Source of the DNA: Desulfobacteraceae bacterium
GTDB taxonomy: Bacteria; Desulfobacterota; DSM-4660; Desulfatiglandales; Desulfatiglandaceae
NCBI GenBank assembly: GCA_030613055.1
Contig: JAUWMR010000001.1
Location: forward strand, 62,001-126,000
Reading direction: 5' to 3'
DNA: 64,000 nucleotides
A program made the position numbers and the translations under genes. A model generated the notes under the pieces. That model had not been told where the DNA came from. It was given only the letters and a program-made list of their open reading frames with translations, and ran no database searches. Below are positions 33,841 through 41,975 of this stretch, piece by piece. The number at the start of each line of letters is the position of its first letter. Position 1 is the first letter of the stretch.

Positions 33841-34450
33841 GACACTAAAAACCGTTCTGATTATTGCCGGCATACTGGTAGTGATTATCCTGGTCCCGAT
33901 TATGTACCTGAAGGGGACATACAATACACTTGTAACCATGGATGAGGGTGTCAAGGCGGCCTGGGCCCAGGTGGAAAACCAGCTCCAGCGGCGTTACGAC
34001 CTGATTCCCAACTACGTGGAAACGGTCAAAGGGTATGCAGCCCACGAAAAGGATGTCTTTGTAAAGGTCACAGAGGCACGTTCCAGGGTGGCAGGAGCCA
34101 ATAGCATTCCTGACAAAATACGGGCCAACAACCAACTCTCCTCTGCCCTGTCCCGCCTGCTTTTGGTTGTTGAACGCTATCCCGATTTAAAGGCCAACAC
34201 CAACTTTATCCGCCTGCAGGATGAACTGGCAGGCACTGAAAATCGAATTGCCGTCGAACGCCGGCGATTTAACGAAGCCGTCAAGGTATTAAATATCAAA
34301 ATACGCCGATTTCCCACAAACATCATTGCCGGAATGTTCGGTTTTGAAAAGGCAACATTCTTCGAGGTGCCTAAAGAACGACAGGAAGCGCCAAAAGTAA
34401 AATTTTCAAGGAGCAGGGCAGATTATGATACGGGCCAAACTCTGGTTTAG
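33833..34450 (+). CDS. lemA: LemA family protein
   Basis: 205 residues: N-terminal membrane span (~6-28), then the LemA four-helix domain (YNTLVTMDEGVKAAWAQVENQLQRRYDLIPN, RANNQLSSALSRLLLVVERYPDLKAN, RRRFNEAVKVLN) and the end FGFEKATFFEVPKERQEAPKVKF. Typical LemA proteins stop near that Lys-Phe; here 14 further residues run over the next gene's start. LemA proteins are membrane anchored with an exposed helical domain and are commonly paired with TPM proteins; role unclear. GGAGG lies before the ATG at 33833. Confidence 0.93.
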   Translation: MSKTLKTVLIIAGILVVIILVPIMYLKGTYNTLVTMDEGVKAAWAQVENQLQRRYDLIPNYVETVKGYAAHEKDVFVKVTEARSRVAGANSIPDKIRANNQLSSALSRLLLVVERYPDLKANTNFIRLQDELAGTENRIAVERRRFNEAVKVLNIKIRRFPTNIIAGMFGFEKATFFEVPKERQEAPKVKFSRSRADYDTGQTLV

Positions 34451-34763
34451 ATGTGCAGCCATGCATGATCCTGTTACACCGATTATTGTCAGGCCGGCCA
34501 TCTTGAGCTGGGAGGCCAAGCAAAGGGACGTGGACCTAACTATTGACCGCGTCTTTAAGGGTGACGAACTGGTCATGCGGATGAAGGGATGGGTCACGGT
34601 TGATGTAAAAAAAGTCATAGAACTTGTGAAAAAATATGGCTTTTTAAAAGTATTAGATGAAAAGGATCTCGTTGTGGAAATGGAAACCGACCGGGACTAT
34701 GAACAATTAGAAAAAGAACTCCTTAAGAACTTTCAAGACCAGTTAAACCTGGAAAAAATATGA
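34425..34763 (+). CDS. Hypothetical protein between lemA and smr
   Basis: 112 residues, not recognised. The start ATG overlaps the lemA 3' end by 26 bp; an AGGG lies 7-10 bp before it, and a second candidate ATG is at 34461. It consists of a beta-rich first half (VTPIIVRPAILSWEAKQRDVDLTIDRVFKGDELVMRMKGWVTV) and a helical second half (VKKVIELVKKYGFLKVLDEKD, EQLEKELLKNFQDQL). No membrane span. The tight packing with lemA and smr suggests membership of the same transcript. Codon use and composition are like its neighbours. Confidence 0.6.
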   Translation: MIRAKLWFRCAAMHDPVTPIIVRPAILSWEAKQRDVDLTIDRVFKGDELVMRMKGWVTVDVKKVIELVKKYGFLKVLDEKDLVVEMETDRDYEQLEKELLKNFQDQLNLEKI

Positions 34764-34771
34764 CGTTGTGA

Positions 34772-35095
34772 ATGTCAGATAGAAAAGCTCCCTCCTGCGA
34801 GGCGCTGGGCAAAATGGAAGAAAATAATCCTGAAGTTGTCCATATCCCTATCGATGGAATCCTGGATCTCCATACGTTCTCGCCAAAAGAAGTGACTTCG
34901 GTTGTAGATGAATATATCAGGGCGTGCCTTGAAAAACAAATCTACGAGGTCAGAATTATTCATGGAAAAGGGAAAGGCGTCCTCAGGCGGACGGTCCATG
35001 CCCTGCTTGAAAGGCATCCGGACGTCATGAACTTCGGGCTTGACACCGGTCATTCAAGCTGGGGGGCAACCCTGGTCTTTCTAAGGACTAAATAA
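34772..35095 (+). CDS. Smr-domain protein
   Basis: 107 residues. The C-terminal ~80 residues are a complete Smr domain: LDLHTFSPKEV, VDEYIRACLEKQIYEVRIIHGKGKGVLRRTVHALL, and GHSSWGATLVFL. The LDLH and HGKGxGxLR motifs are those of MutS2 C-terminal and stand-alone Smr nucleases. It is a probable nicking or RNA-processing endonuclease, but stand-alone Smr proteins have varied roles. A start at ATG 34814 is possible because the first 14 residues are not conserved. Last gene of the run beginning at 32313. Confidence 0.9.
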   Translation: MSDRKAPSCEALGKMEENNPEVVHIPIDGILDLHTFSPKEVTSVVDEYIRACLEKQIYEVRIIHGKGKGVLRRTVHALLERHPDVMNFGLDTGHSSWGATLVFLRTK

Positions 35096-35116
35096 CTGAG
35101 GCAGTGTGTCATTGAG

Positions 35117-35285
35117 ACCTTTTCTTCGGTTCCGAGGCTCCCGGCCTGGTCTTTTCTACGACTTATCTACGGGGGAGTCTTGCCCCCTCCGCATTCCCCT
35201 CGCCAGGCTCAGGGCTGCGGTTTCCCCCGCTGATAAGTCGTGAAAAGGACGGCGGCCTCCCGCCAGTCACTCAGAAAAGGCATCA
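35117..35285 (+). repeat. Large imperfect palindrome between convergent genes
   Basis: The left arm (CCTTTTCTTCGG, GGTCTTTTCTACGACTTATC, CGGGGG) is matched in reverse by the right arm (CCCCCG, GATAAGTCGTGAAAAG, CAGAAAAGG). The core stem ACGACTTATC / GATAAGTCGT is perfect. The whole unit folds into one arm of ~65 bp around a GC-rich loop. It may act as a bidirectional transcript end between the smr gene and the minus-strand gene ending at 35333. Confidence 0.7.
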
Positions 35286-35332
35286 AAGCCACGCTTCATC
35301 TATTGTTGAAACAGGTGTAACCCCGTGGTTGT

Positions 35333-36553
35333 CTACTCTTGTGATTTCATCTGTGCTTTTGCTGTGGAAAACATTCTCTCCCTGTCAACCGGTTTTACAT
35401 TCTTTACGATCCATTCCCTAACCTTTTTTCCTGCAGTAAGTGATTGTTTGTAGCACATGAAATCAAGTTTTACACCAAGCTCATCAGCTACTTTTGTTGC
35501 CAGAATTGGCCATATCTCACCAATATCCCCTATTACTGGAAGGCTGCCCGGAATCCTGGCAAATCCCGACATCTCCATACGGAATGGCATTCGCATCAAC
35601 TTTGCCTTTGGCAGGCCCTTGTCCACGGCACTTGAGACAATTTTAAATTTTCTCTCCTGCAACCAGGCCTTTTCCAGGTTTGGATCGAGATCGATCCGGA
35701 TGATTTTCTTATCGGCAAGTGAATAGGTCCAGCACCCTTCCCAATCCGCCCATATACCGTGACCGGTAAAGAGCTCAAACGGCCCGTCATGAATTTCCTG
35801 AGAAAGCGCAAGGGCAGACTCGATAATCACATCTGCACTGTCAATGATCCTTGCAATCCGCTTGCAACGCTCGGAAATAGAGATAGAATCCCCAACAGCC
35901 AGGCCAACCTCCCCGCCGCCCACCAACTGGGGCACCGTGACCAGGACAGGAATATTGTGCCCGGCTCCCGCGCCTATCATGGTATACGGGTCTGCACCGT
36001 ATCCGGCCATCTGCTCAAAGGGAACCCCATAACGCTTTGCCAGGGCAAGGATCTCACGGGCCAACCTTTCCGTTCGAAGGCCCATGGGATAGGCCATGTT
36101 TCCCGCCACTTTGATAATCGTATTTCCTTTTACCCTCCGCATCCTGCGGTAAAGAGCCATGTCAATGTTGATTTCGTGTTGATATCTCTCAAGAAGCGGT
36201 TTTGAGATTATACTGACCTCAAACTGTCCGTCTGACGGCAGTTTTTCCGGATCAAGGCCAAAGGCCCTGCCGTCAAACCGTTCCACCTTTTCAAGGGTGC
36301 CGCACATCTCATGATTGATCACCGCGGAACTGGTAGAGACCCCGTCAATGATTCCCTTGTGCATCAATTCCGCAATGAGGGTCGTAACACCTTCATGGAT
36401 ATTCGGCCCACTGCCTACCACAGCAATTACCCTGCCACCCCTTTTTTTGGCCTCAACTATTAATTCGACAGCGCGCTTCACCCTGGCCTTTACCTTTGGC
36501 GCCAATCCCTTGTACATGCTCTCTATTGCTTTTCGATCAATGGCCACAATCAT
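35333..36553 (-). CDS. Uncharacterised 406-residue protein, Rossmann-like
   Basis: No family recognised with certainty. It begins with a helix rich in Lys/Arg, then VIAVVGSGPNIHEGVTTLIAELMHKGIIDGVSTSSAVINHEM, which recalls the nucleotide-binding start of deoxyhypusine-synthase-like proteins. Further landmarks are AGYGADPYTMIGAGAGHNIPVLVTVPQLVGGG, DSADVIIESALALSQEIHDGPFELFTGHGIW, and a C-terminal helical part. Soluble; no signal. It is the last gene of a minus-strand run behind a LarA-like gene and waaA (spacing 31 bp from waaA), so cotranscription is likely. The deoxyhypusine-synthase resemblance is weak inference. Confidence 0.6.
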   Translation of the reverse strand: MIVAIDRKAIESMYKGLAPKVKARVKRAVELIVEAKKRGGRVIAVVGSGPNIHEGVTTLIAELMHKGIIDGVSTSSAVINHEMCGTLEKVERFDGRAFGLDPEKLPSDGQFEVSIISKPLLERYQHEINIDMALYRRMRRVKGNTIIKVAGNMAYPMGLRTERLAREILALAKRYGVPFEQMAGYGADPYTMIGAGAGHNIPVLVTVPQLVGGGEVGLAVGDSISISERCKRIARIIDSADVIIESALALSQEIHDGPFELFTGHGIWADWEGCWTYSLADKKIIRIDLDPNLEKAWLQERKFKIVSSAVDKGLPKAKLMRMPFRMEMSGFARIPGSLPVIGDIGEIWPILATKVADELGVKLDFMCYKQSLTAGKKVREWIVKNVKPVDRERMFSTAKAQMKSQE

Positions 36554-36584
36554 CTGCTCCTTTCCTTTGATAGCTTATACCCAA

Positions 36585-37898
36585 TTAAGCATTTCCGCTA
36601 TCATCTATGAGCTTTTTTATCACACGGGCATGTTTTTCCGCAGCTCCCTGGTTTTTCAGGGCCTCCTCCTTAGCACGTTCACCATACTCATTAAGTGCCT
36701 CCGGGTGTTCCAAAAACCAGATTGCCTTGTCAGCCAACATTTCAGGGCCGGATACCGGCACGGCCGCTTCTGCTTCTTCCAGCATTGATGTTGCGTCCAA
36801 AAAATCTTCCATTGAAGGGCCGTAAAACACGACCTTTCCCCAGATTGCCGGCTCTAATGGATTCTGCCCTCCAAGCGGTACAAGGCTTGCACCGCAAAAC
36901 ACGATCGTTCCAATGCTGTATACCTTAAAAAGTTCTCCAAAAGTATTGATAATGATTACCTTTTCTGTGCGCTCTGCTTTATCTTGCCCAATATCGGTCC
37001 GTAGTTGGCAGTTAAGGCCGCGTCTATCAATCATAGATGCGATTACCGGCGTTCTCTCGATATGCCTTGGTACAATGATTAGGATTGTCTCCGGAAATCT
37101 TTCAAGGATTTTCTCGTATACATCCAAAATCATTTCCTCCTCGCCCTCACGCGTGCTGCCTGCCACAAAAACCCGCTGTGAAGGGTCAAGATTCAGGATC
37201 TGCCGCATTTCCGCTTCCATTACCGGTTCCGCACTGCTCCCCAACAGGTCATATTTGGCATTGCCGTTTATCTCAATTTTTCGAGGGTCCGCGCCCATTG
37301 ATCTGATTCGGGCGGCATCTTCTTCCAGGATCATACTGAAGACATCAAGGTTTTCCAGGACCTCCCTGAAAAAGGGGCGCAGCTTGAGATAGCCTCCAAT
37401 GGATCTTACTGATATCCGGCCGTTAATCAAGGCAATCTTGATCCCCATGCGGCGCGCCTCGAAAAGCCACGCGGGCCAGAGTTCGGTTTCAAGAAAAACC
37501 ATGACATCGGGGCGGACCATCAAGAGTGCCTTGCGCACTGAACCCCAAAAATCAACAGGAGCGTAAATCACCGGAACATCTTCCCTAAAGGTTTGTTCCG
37601 CCATTTCACGGCCATGTTCCGTCATGGTTGAAAGAATAAACGAACAGCCTGGCACTGTTTCTTTTAAGACATTGATAATTGCAGCAGCTACCTTGACCTC
37701 ACCCAGGGAGACCGCATGAATCCATATGCGGGGGGACCCGGAAAGCCCACGGGCAGCCCTTTTTGGCAGGAATCCCAAACGCTCCTCAAGGTGTCGCCTG
37801 TGCCGTCCTGTTATCCGGGTATAACCCCAAAAAACGGGAAGCAAAAATACGAATAGGCCACTGGATAGCGCCTGATATGGTCTGTAAAAAAATCTCAT
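36585..37898 (-). CDS. waaA: 3-deoxy-D-manno-octulosonic acid (Kdo) transferase
   Basis: From ATG at 37898, about 437 residues (MRFFYRPYQALSSGLFVFLLP). The open frame extends to 38048, but the extra residues overlap the upstream gene and lack family character. N-terminal membrane anchor (~7-24), then a GT-B glycosyltransferase: LEERLGFLP, WIHAVSLGEVKVAAAIINVL with the catalytic Glu in SLGE, ETELWPAWL, GSTREGEEEMIL, and the C-terminal GGQNPLEPAIWGKVVFYGPSM. Transfers Kdo to lipid A in LPS core synthesis. It lies 10 bp from the LarA-like gene; length and motifs are usual. Confidence 0.93.
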   Translation of the reverse strand: MRFFYRPYQALSSGLFVFLLPVFWGYTRITGRHRRHLEERLGFLPKRAARGLSGSPRIWIHAVSLGEVKVAAAIINVLKETVPGCSFILSTMTEHGREMAEQTFREDVPVIYAPVDFWGSVRKALLMVRPDVMVFLETELWPAWLFEARRMGIKIALINGRISVRSIGGYLKLRPFFREVLENLDVFSMILEEDAARIRSMGADPRKIEINGNAKYDLLGSSAEPVMEAEMRQILNLDPSQRVFVAGSTREGEEEMILDVYEKILERFPETILIIVPRHIERTPVIASMIDRRGLNCQLRTDIGQDKAERTEKVIIINTFGELFKVYSIGTIVFCGASLVPLGGQNPLEPAIWGKVVFYGPSMEDFLDATSMLEEAEAAVPVSGPEMLADKAIWFLEHPEALNEYGERAKEEALKNQGAAEKHARVIKKLIDDSGNA

Positions 37899-37908
37899 GA
37901 TCTTATTT

Positions 37909-39216
37909 TTATTCTTGTTTCTCAATAACAGGAAGGATAACACCACCTGAGGGTATAATGTGTACTTCGGGATTAGGTGGGCAAATAGTTTCACTCTGAT
38001 CAAATGCCTGCTCAAGGTCATCAGCATAAAGGAAGCCCATTTTTTCACCAGTTTCTCTAGGAATATCCTTTGAGACCAAGATAATCTTGAAGCGGTGCTG
38101 GGTAGCTAATGTCAACCCTAAGGCCATGTTGAAATCAATTGCTCCGCCTTCCATGATCAAGCGATTGTTCTCAAAATGGTCAAGCACCCCACCCAAGAGG
38201 TTGTCTCCATATCTGTAATGAAACCTTTCAAAGCTGTCCACAAATGCATCAGGAAGATTCCCGGAACAATCTGCTGCTAAAATAATGCAGCCGCCCTCTT
38301 TTGTAACCATTGAGGCAGGGACAAGAGGCTTTACGATCTGGGGACCTTCTGCGTAGGGAAAGGAAGTTATGATTGTCAGGTCAGACTTCTTGGCAAACCT
38401 TTGAGAAATAATTTTCTTGCTCTTCTCAACCCCTGCAAGATGGGCGCGGACTGGATCTCCTGAAACCAGATCATAGACCTGATCTTTCTGATCCAGGATG
38501 CTGTTGATCACGTAATCAAGCTTTGCCGAGCGGGCAATCGCGCAGACCTGTTCGTAGAAAAGATTTCCCTGTATCTTTCCAAGGCCGGTCCCCTCATGAA
38601 AGGTGTATTTGAAATGATGCTCACGGATAGCATCAAAGTCAGCGACACCCGGAAAAAGGATCTTTCCTCCCCCGCCAAACCCATTCATAGGGTGTGGGAA
38701 TATGGAGCCTATCCCTATCCTGAACGTTGCCTCATAAGCAGTACGGTTGATCTTTACATCCAGGCCTGTCTTTAGCCTGCCCACGGGCACAAGGTCCGGG
38801 GCATGACAATCGTGATTAATAAACTCGTATGTTTCTATGAGCTCTCTTCCAAAGGTGGTTTCAAGCTCCTCATATGTCAATCCACGATGCGTGCCAAGAG
38901 AAATTACCACGGAAATATTATTGTGGTGAATGCCGGCATCATCCAACTCCTCGAGCAAGGATTCAAGGATAAGCCTCTTGGGAGATGCACGGGTCAGATC
39001 CTCAATGAGAACAGCGACTCTGTCAGAGGGGGAAAGATGATCTTTTAAAAGTGGAGATTGTATTGGGTTTCTTAAAGTTTTTTTTGTCAGTTCACTGATA
39101 TCGCTTGGAACCGGTTGATCGATAAAATCAGCGAATGTGAGAAGATTCCATTGGGGGGGGATTTTAAAGTTTACCTTTTGACTTCCATAGAGAGTAAAGG
39201 CCTTTTCCATTTTCAT
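37909..39216 (-). CDS. LarA-like (DUF2088) nickel-pincer racemase family protein
   Basis: About 435 residues from ATG 39216. An in-frame upstream ATG (39264) would add 16 residues coded by the dispersed palindrome at 39238-39309. Family motifs: ISLGTHRGLTYEELET, PHPMNGFGGGGKILFPGV (the glycine-rich loop and nearby His/Lys of LarA), and a C-terminal domain with TLATQHRFKIILVS. LarA enzymes use a nickel-pincer nucleotide made by LarB, LarC and LarE; none of these is in the window. Substrate is unknown because many 2-hydroxyacid racemases share this fold. First gene of the run with waaA. Confidence 0.85.
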   Translation of the reverse strand: MKMEKAFTLYGSQKVNFKIPPQWNLLTFADFIDQPVPSDISELTKKTLRNPIQSPLLKDHLSPSDRVAVLIEDLTRASPKRLILESLLEELDDAGIHHNNISVVISLGTHRGLTYEELETTFGRELIETYEFINHDCHAPDLVPVGRLKTGLDVKINRTAYEATFRIGIGSIFPHPMNGFGGGGKILFPGVADFDAIREHHFKYTFHEGTGLGKIQGNLFYEQVCAIARSAKLDYVINSILDQKDQVYDLVSGDPVRAHLAGVEKSKKIISQRFAKKSDLTIITSFPYAEGPQIVKPLVPASMVTKEGGCIILAADCSGNLPDAFVDSFERFHYRYGDNLLGGVLDHFENNRLIMEGGAIDFNMALGLTLATQHRFKIILVSKDIPRETGEKMGFLYADDLEQAFDQSETICPPNPEVHIIPSGGVILPVIEKQE

Positions 39217-39237
39217 ATGACTTCTTTGGACCCAACT

Positions 39238-39309
39238 GTCATTCCCGCGAAGGCGGGAATCCACAAACAGGCATGGGGTTGACTGGATTCCCGCCTTCGC
39301 GGGAATGAC
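39238..39309 (+). repeat. Nested palindrome (GTCATTCC...GGAATGAC) upstream of the LarA-like gene
   Basis: Two 24-bp hairpins in inverted order (GTCATTCCCGCGAAGGCGGG first, its reverse complement second) with a 23-bp spacer. Same plan as 12728-12798, 20099-20158, 43062-43131 and 48191-48260. On the minus strand one arm reads as Met-Asp-Ser-Arg-Leu-Arg-Gly-Asn-Asp, which produces the false N-terminus noted above. Confidence 0.85.
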
Positions 39310-39387
39310 GACATATATGTGTCAAACTGTTTGGCGGCAAGTCAAGGCCCGCTAAACCAGACGTCCATCAACGGACACTACCGGAAT

Positions 39388-40086
39388 TTAAACCAGCAGG
39401 TACTTTTTTCTGACCTCCTCGTTCCCTCTCAGGTCCTCGATGCTCCCATGATACCGAATTACGCCATTATCAATGATGTATCCCTGATCACTTAGTCCCA
39501 GGGCAACCTTTTGATTCTGTTCCGTTAACAAAACCGTCAATCCTTTATCTCTTAGCTTACCTATCCGTTCTTCCAACACTTCAATAATCATGGGGGCCAG
39601 ACCCTCGGTCGGTTCATCCAATAGCAGAAAATCGGGATTCGTCATAAGTGCTCTGGCGACTGTCAGCATTTGCTGTTCACCGCCACTTAAAAAGCCGGCC
39701 TTGCGGGAGTCTATATGTCTTAAGGCCGGAAAAAAATCATAGACGCTGCCCTTAGTCCACGTTACATCGCCCCCTGTCTTTCTTTCCGATATCTCAAGAT
39801 TGTCTCCAACTGTCAGGTCGGCGAAGACCCTCCGGTCATCAGGCACATATCCAATTCCCTGCCGGGCAAGCTGATAAGGTTTTTTGCCAGCGATAGGTTC
39901 CCCTTTAAATTTGATGGTCCCCCTACGAGGAGGTGTCAGTCCCATAATGCTTCTCATGGTGGTGCTTTTACCGGCCCCGTTTCTGCCTAAGAGACAGACA
40001 ATCTGCCCCGCAGGGACACTGAGCGAGACATCGAACAGGATATGGCTCAGGCCATAATAGGTATGGATATTCTCCACTTCTAACAT
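39388..40086 (-). CDS. livF: Branched-chain amino-acid-type ABC transporter ATP-binding protein LivF
   Basis: About 232 residues from ATG 40086 (MLEVENIHTYYGLSHILFDVS); the frame reaches back to 40110 inside livG. Walker A LLGRNGAGKSTTMRS, Q-loop, signature LSGGEQQMLTVARAL, Walker B FLLLDEPTEGLAPM, and H-loop replaced by VLLTEQNQ as usual in LivF. It overlaps the livG 3' end by 7 bp. One of the two ATPase subunits of a HAAT-type importer; ligand is decided by LivJ. Last gene of the operon. Confidence 0.94.
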   Translation of the reverse strand: MLEVENIHTYYGLSHILFDVSLSVPAGQIVCLLGRNGAGKSTTMRSIMGLTPPRRGTIKFKGEPIAGKKPYQLARQGIGYVPDDRRVFADLTVGDNLEISERKTGGDVTWTKGSVYDFFPALRHIDSRKAGFLSGGEQQMLTVARALMTNPDFLLLDEPTEGLAPMIIEVLEERIGKLRDKGLTVLLTEQNQKVALGLSDQGYIIDNGVIRYHGSIEDLRGNEEVRKKYLLV

Positions 40087-40823
40087 GGCTCGGCACCTCC
40101 TAAGTAGCATTCCTGAACTTGGCTGGAATTCCTCACTTCATCAGGTTCTCCCTGGATAATCGTCAGCCCCTGATGCATGACCATGATACTCTGGGCAACA
40201 TTGAATACTACTTCCATATCATGCTCGCAGAACAAAATGGTTAATCCGCGTGAATCGGCCAATCGCTTTATTAGCTCCATGGTAGCTGTGGTCTCTTCGG
40301 GTGACATACCGGCAGTAGGCTCATCAAGAATCACCAGTTCCGGTTCATTGCCTAAAGCTATTGCTATCTCTAATGCTCTCTGATCGCCGTGGGCAAGGGA
40401 ACCCGCCGTACTCCCAGCCTTATCCAAAAGACCCACGCTTTCAAGTATGCTGTTAGTTTCCTTAACAGCTAATTTCTCTGCCGGATAAAAAAGCTTCCTG
40501 CTCTTTCCCTGCTGGGAGAGAACTGACACCTGAACATTCCTGAAGACTGTGAGCCGGGGAAAGATGTTCGCTATTTGAAATGACCGGGCTATCCCTCTCC
40601 CGCAGATCTGATATGGAGGCAGCTTGCTGATATCCTCATCTTTAAAGACAACCTTTCCCCGGTCCGGCTTCAACTGGCCGGTAATCAGATTAAAAAGCGT
40701 TGTCTTTCCCGCGCCATTAGGGCCGATCACTGCCACCAGCTCACCCTTTTCCACAGTGAGGCTGGCCCCGTTCACGGCCTTGAAATCATCAAATGATTTA
40801 TGTATTTCCTCAACGCGCAGCAT
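40080..40823 (-). CDS. livG: Branched-chain amino-acid-type ABC transporter ATP-binding protein LivG
   Basis: 247 residues. Walker A VIGPNGAGKTTLFNLITG, Q-loop region (ARSFQIANIFPRLTVFRNVQVS), signature LAHGDQRALEIAIAL (variant of LSGGQ typical of LivG), Walker B LVILDEPTAGMSPEET and H-loop ILFCEHDMEVVF, which identify LivG rather than LivF. It abuts livM (stop of livM at 40824) and overlaps livF. The C-terminus ends GGAEPC. Confidence 0.94.
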   Translation of the reverse strand: MLRVEEIHKSFDDFKAVNGASLTVEKGELVAVIGPNGAGKTTLFNLITGQLKPDRGKVVFKDEDISKLPPYQICGRGIARSFQIANIFPRLTVFRNVQVSVLSQQGKSRKLFYPAEKLAVKETNSILESVGLLDKAGSTAGSLAHGDQRALEIAIALGNEPELVILDEPTAGMSPEETTATMELIKRLADSRGLTILFCEHDMEVVFNVAQSIMVMHQGLTIIQGEPDEVRNSSQVQECYLGGAEPC

Positions 40824-41786
40824 CTACTTACTTCCCCCTTCAATGGCCTCTTTACTCTGGCGACCGAATTTTTCCAGGATATAGCCCCATACTCCTTCCG
40901 GCAGAAAGAAAATAAGCAGGATCAGTATGATCCCTAAAATTAAAGTCCAGTACTCTGTATAGATACCGACAAAGGTCCTTAAAGAGATCATTATTGCTGC
41001 CCCAAGAACCGGGCCGGCAAAGGTAAACCAGCCACCCAAAAGGCACATGATAAATATCTCAAGAGAGAAAACCCAGAACAGGAGATCCGGAAAAACCGAA
41101 CCTTCCACTACAACAAAGAGAACTCCGGCGATCCCGGCAAAGAATGTGGCTATGACTATAGCGATGAGCTGATGGCGTCTGACATTAATGCCGATTGCTT
41201 CACATCGCTCCGGATTGTCACGGATCGCCTGAAGGGTCGCGCCAAACGGGGACTTGAAAATCAGGTACATTATTATAAGACAGATTGCCATGATAATCAG
41301 GGTAAAGTAATAGGCGCTGTTCTGGGAGGAGATAATGGGAGGCATGGGAATACCATGCATGCCATCATCGCCGCCGGTAAGACTGTACCAGCGGAAAGCG
41401 ATCGCCCATATCAGCGATCCCAAGGAGATCTGGAGCATTCCAAAGTACAATCTGGTCAACCTGACACAAAATGCGCCGATGAGCAGTCCTGTAAGCGCTG
41501 CAATGATGGGGCCTGCTATAAAGCCGGTCCACACAGGCAGGGAAGTCTTTGTCAGCATAAGGGCAACGGTATAGGCCCCAACACCGTAAAAGGCCCCATG
41601 ATGAAACTGAAACAATCCACCATGGCCCACTACCATATTGAGGCTCATGGCCAATAGAGCCGTCACAAAAATTACGGCAAGTATATAGGTGTAAAACCTT
41701 GGAAGGATCGTCGGCAGAATAAGTAGAATAATAAAGATAACCACCAAAGGCCCAACTGATTTCAGGTTGAAGATATCCCTGAACAA
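40824..41786 (-). CDS. livM: Branched-chain amino-acid-type ABC transporter permease LivM
   Basis: About 320 residues with ~9-10 spans. Family motifs are FHHGAFYGVGAYTVALM, SPFGATLQAIRDNPERCEAIGINV (the EAA-like loop contacting the ATPases), and FFAGIAGVLFVVVEG. AGGAG lies directly next to a TTG at 41792 but 6 bp before the TTG at 41786, so 41786 is the better start. One of two permeases of the HAAT importer. A structured 178-bp element separates it from livH. Confidence 0.92.
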   Translation of the reverse strand: MFRDIFNLKSVGPLVVIFIILLILPTILPRFYTYILAVIFVTALLAMSLNMVVGHGGLFQFHHGAFYGVGAYTVALMLTKTSLPVWTGFIAGPIIAALTGLLIGAFCVRLTRLYFGMLQISLGSLIWAIAFRWYSLTGGDDGMHGIPMPPIISSQNSAYYFTLIIMAICLIIMYLIFKSPFGATLQAIRDNPERCEAIGINVRRHQLIAIVIATFFAGIAGVLFVVVEGSVFPDLLFWVFSLEIFIMCLLGGWFTFAGPVLGAAIMISLRTFVGIYTEYWTLILGIILILLIFFLPEGVWGYILEKFGRQSKEAIEGGSK

Positions 41787-41797
41787 CGTCAACTCCT

Positions 41798-41975
41798 GAT
41801 AAAATCGTTTCGCTTCGCTTCACGATTTTATAAAGCGCGGCTCCGCCGCTTGGTAATTAAGTTTTCAAGGTGACTACTCACGTAGTCAGGCTGAGTAGTT
41901 ACTTTTCAAGAATGATAACATCAAGACAATAGCAGCGAAGCTGCGTTATATAAAATTTCTGCAAGAAATTTTATC
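41798..41975 (-). repeat. Structured element between livH and livM with GATAAAAT / ATTTTATC ends
   Basis: Outer words GATAAAATCG and AAATTTTATC are inverted. Inside are a hairpin ATAAAATCG/CGATTTTAT (41799-41831), an AAGCG.CGG/CCGCTT stem, TGACTAC-TCAC-GTAGTCA (41871-41888) with the alternative pair ACTACTCA/TGAGTAGT, and ATAAAATTTCT/AGAAATTTTAT (41950-41974). It may be an inserted palindromic element or an mRNA-stability region. The right end overlaps the livH stop codon. Confidence 0.6.
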
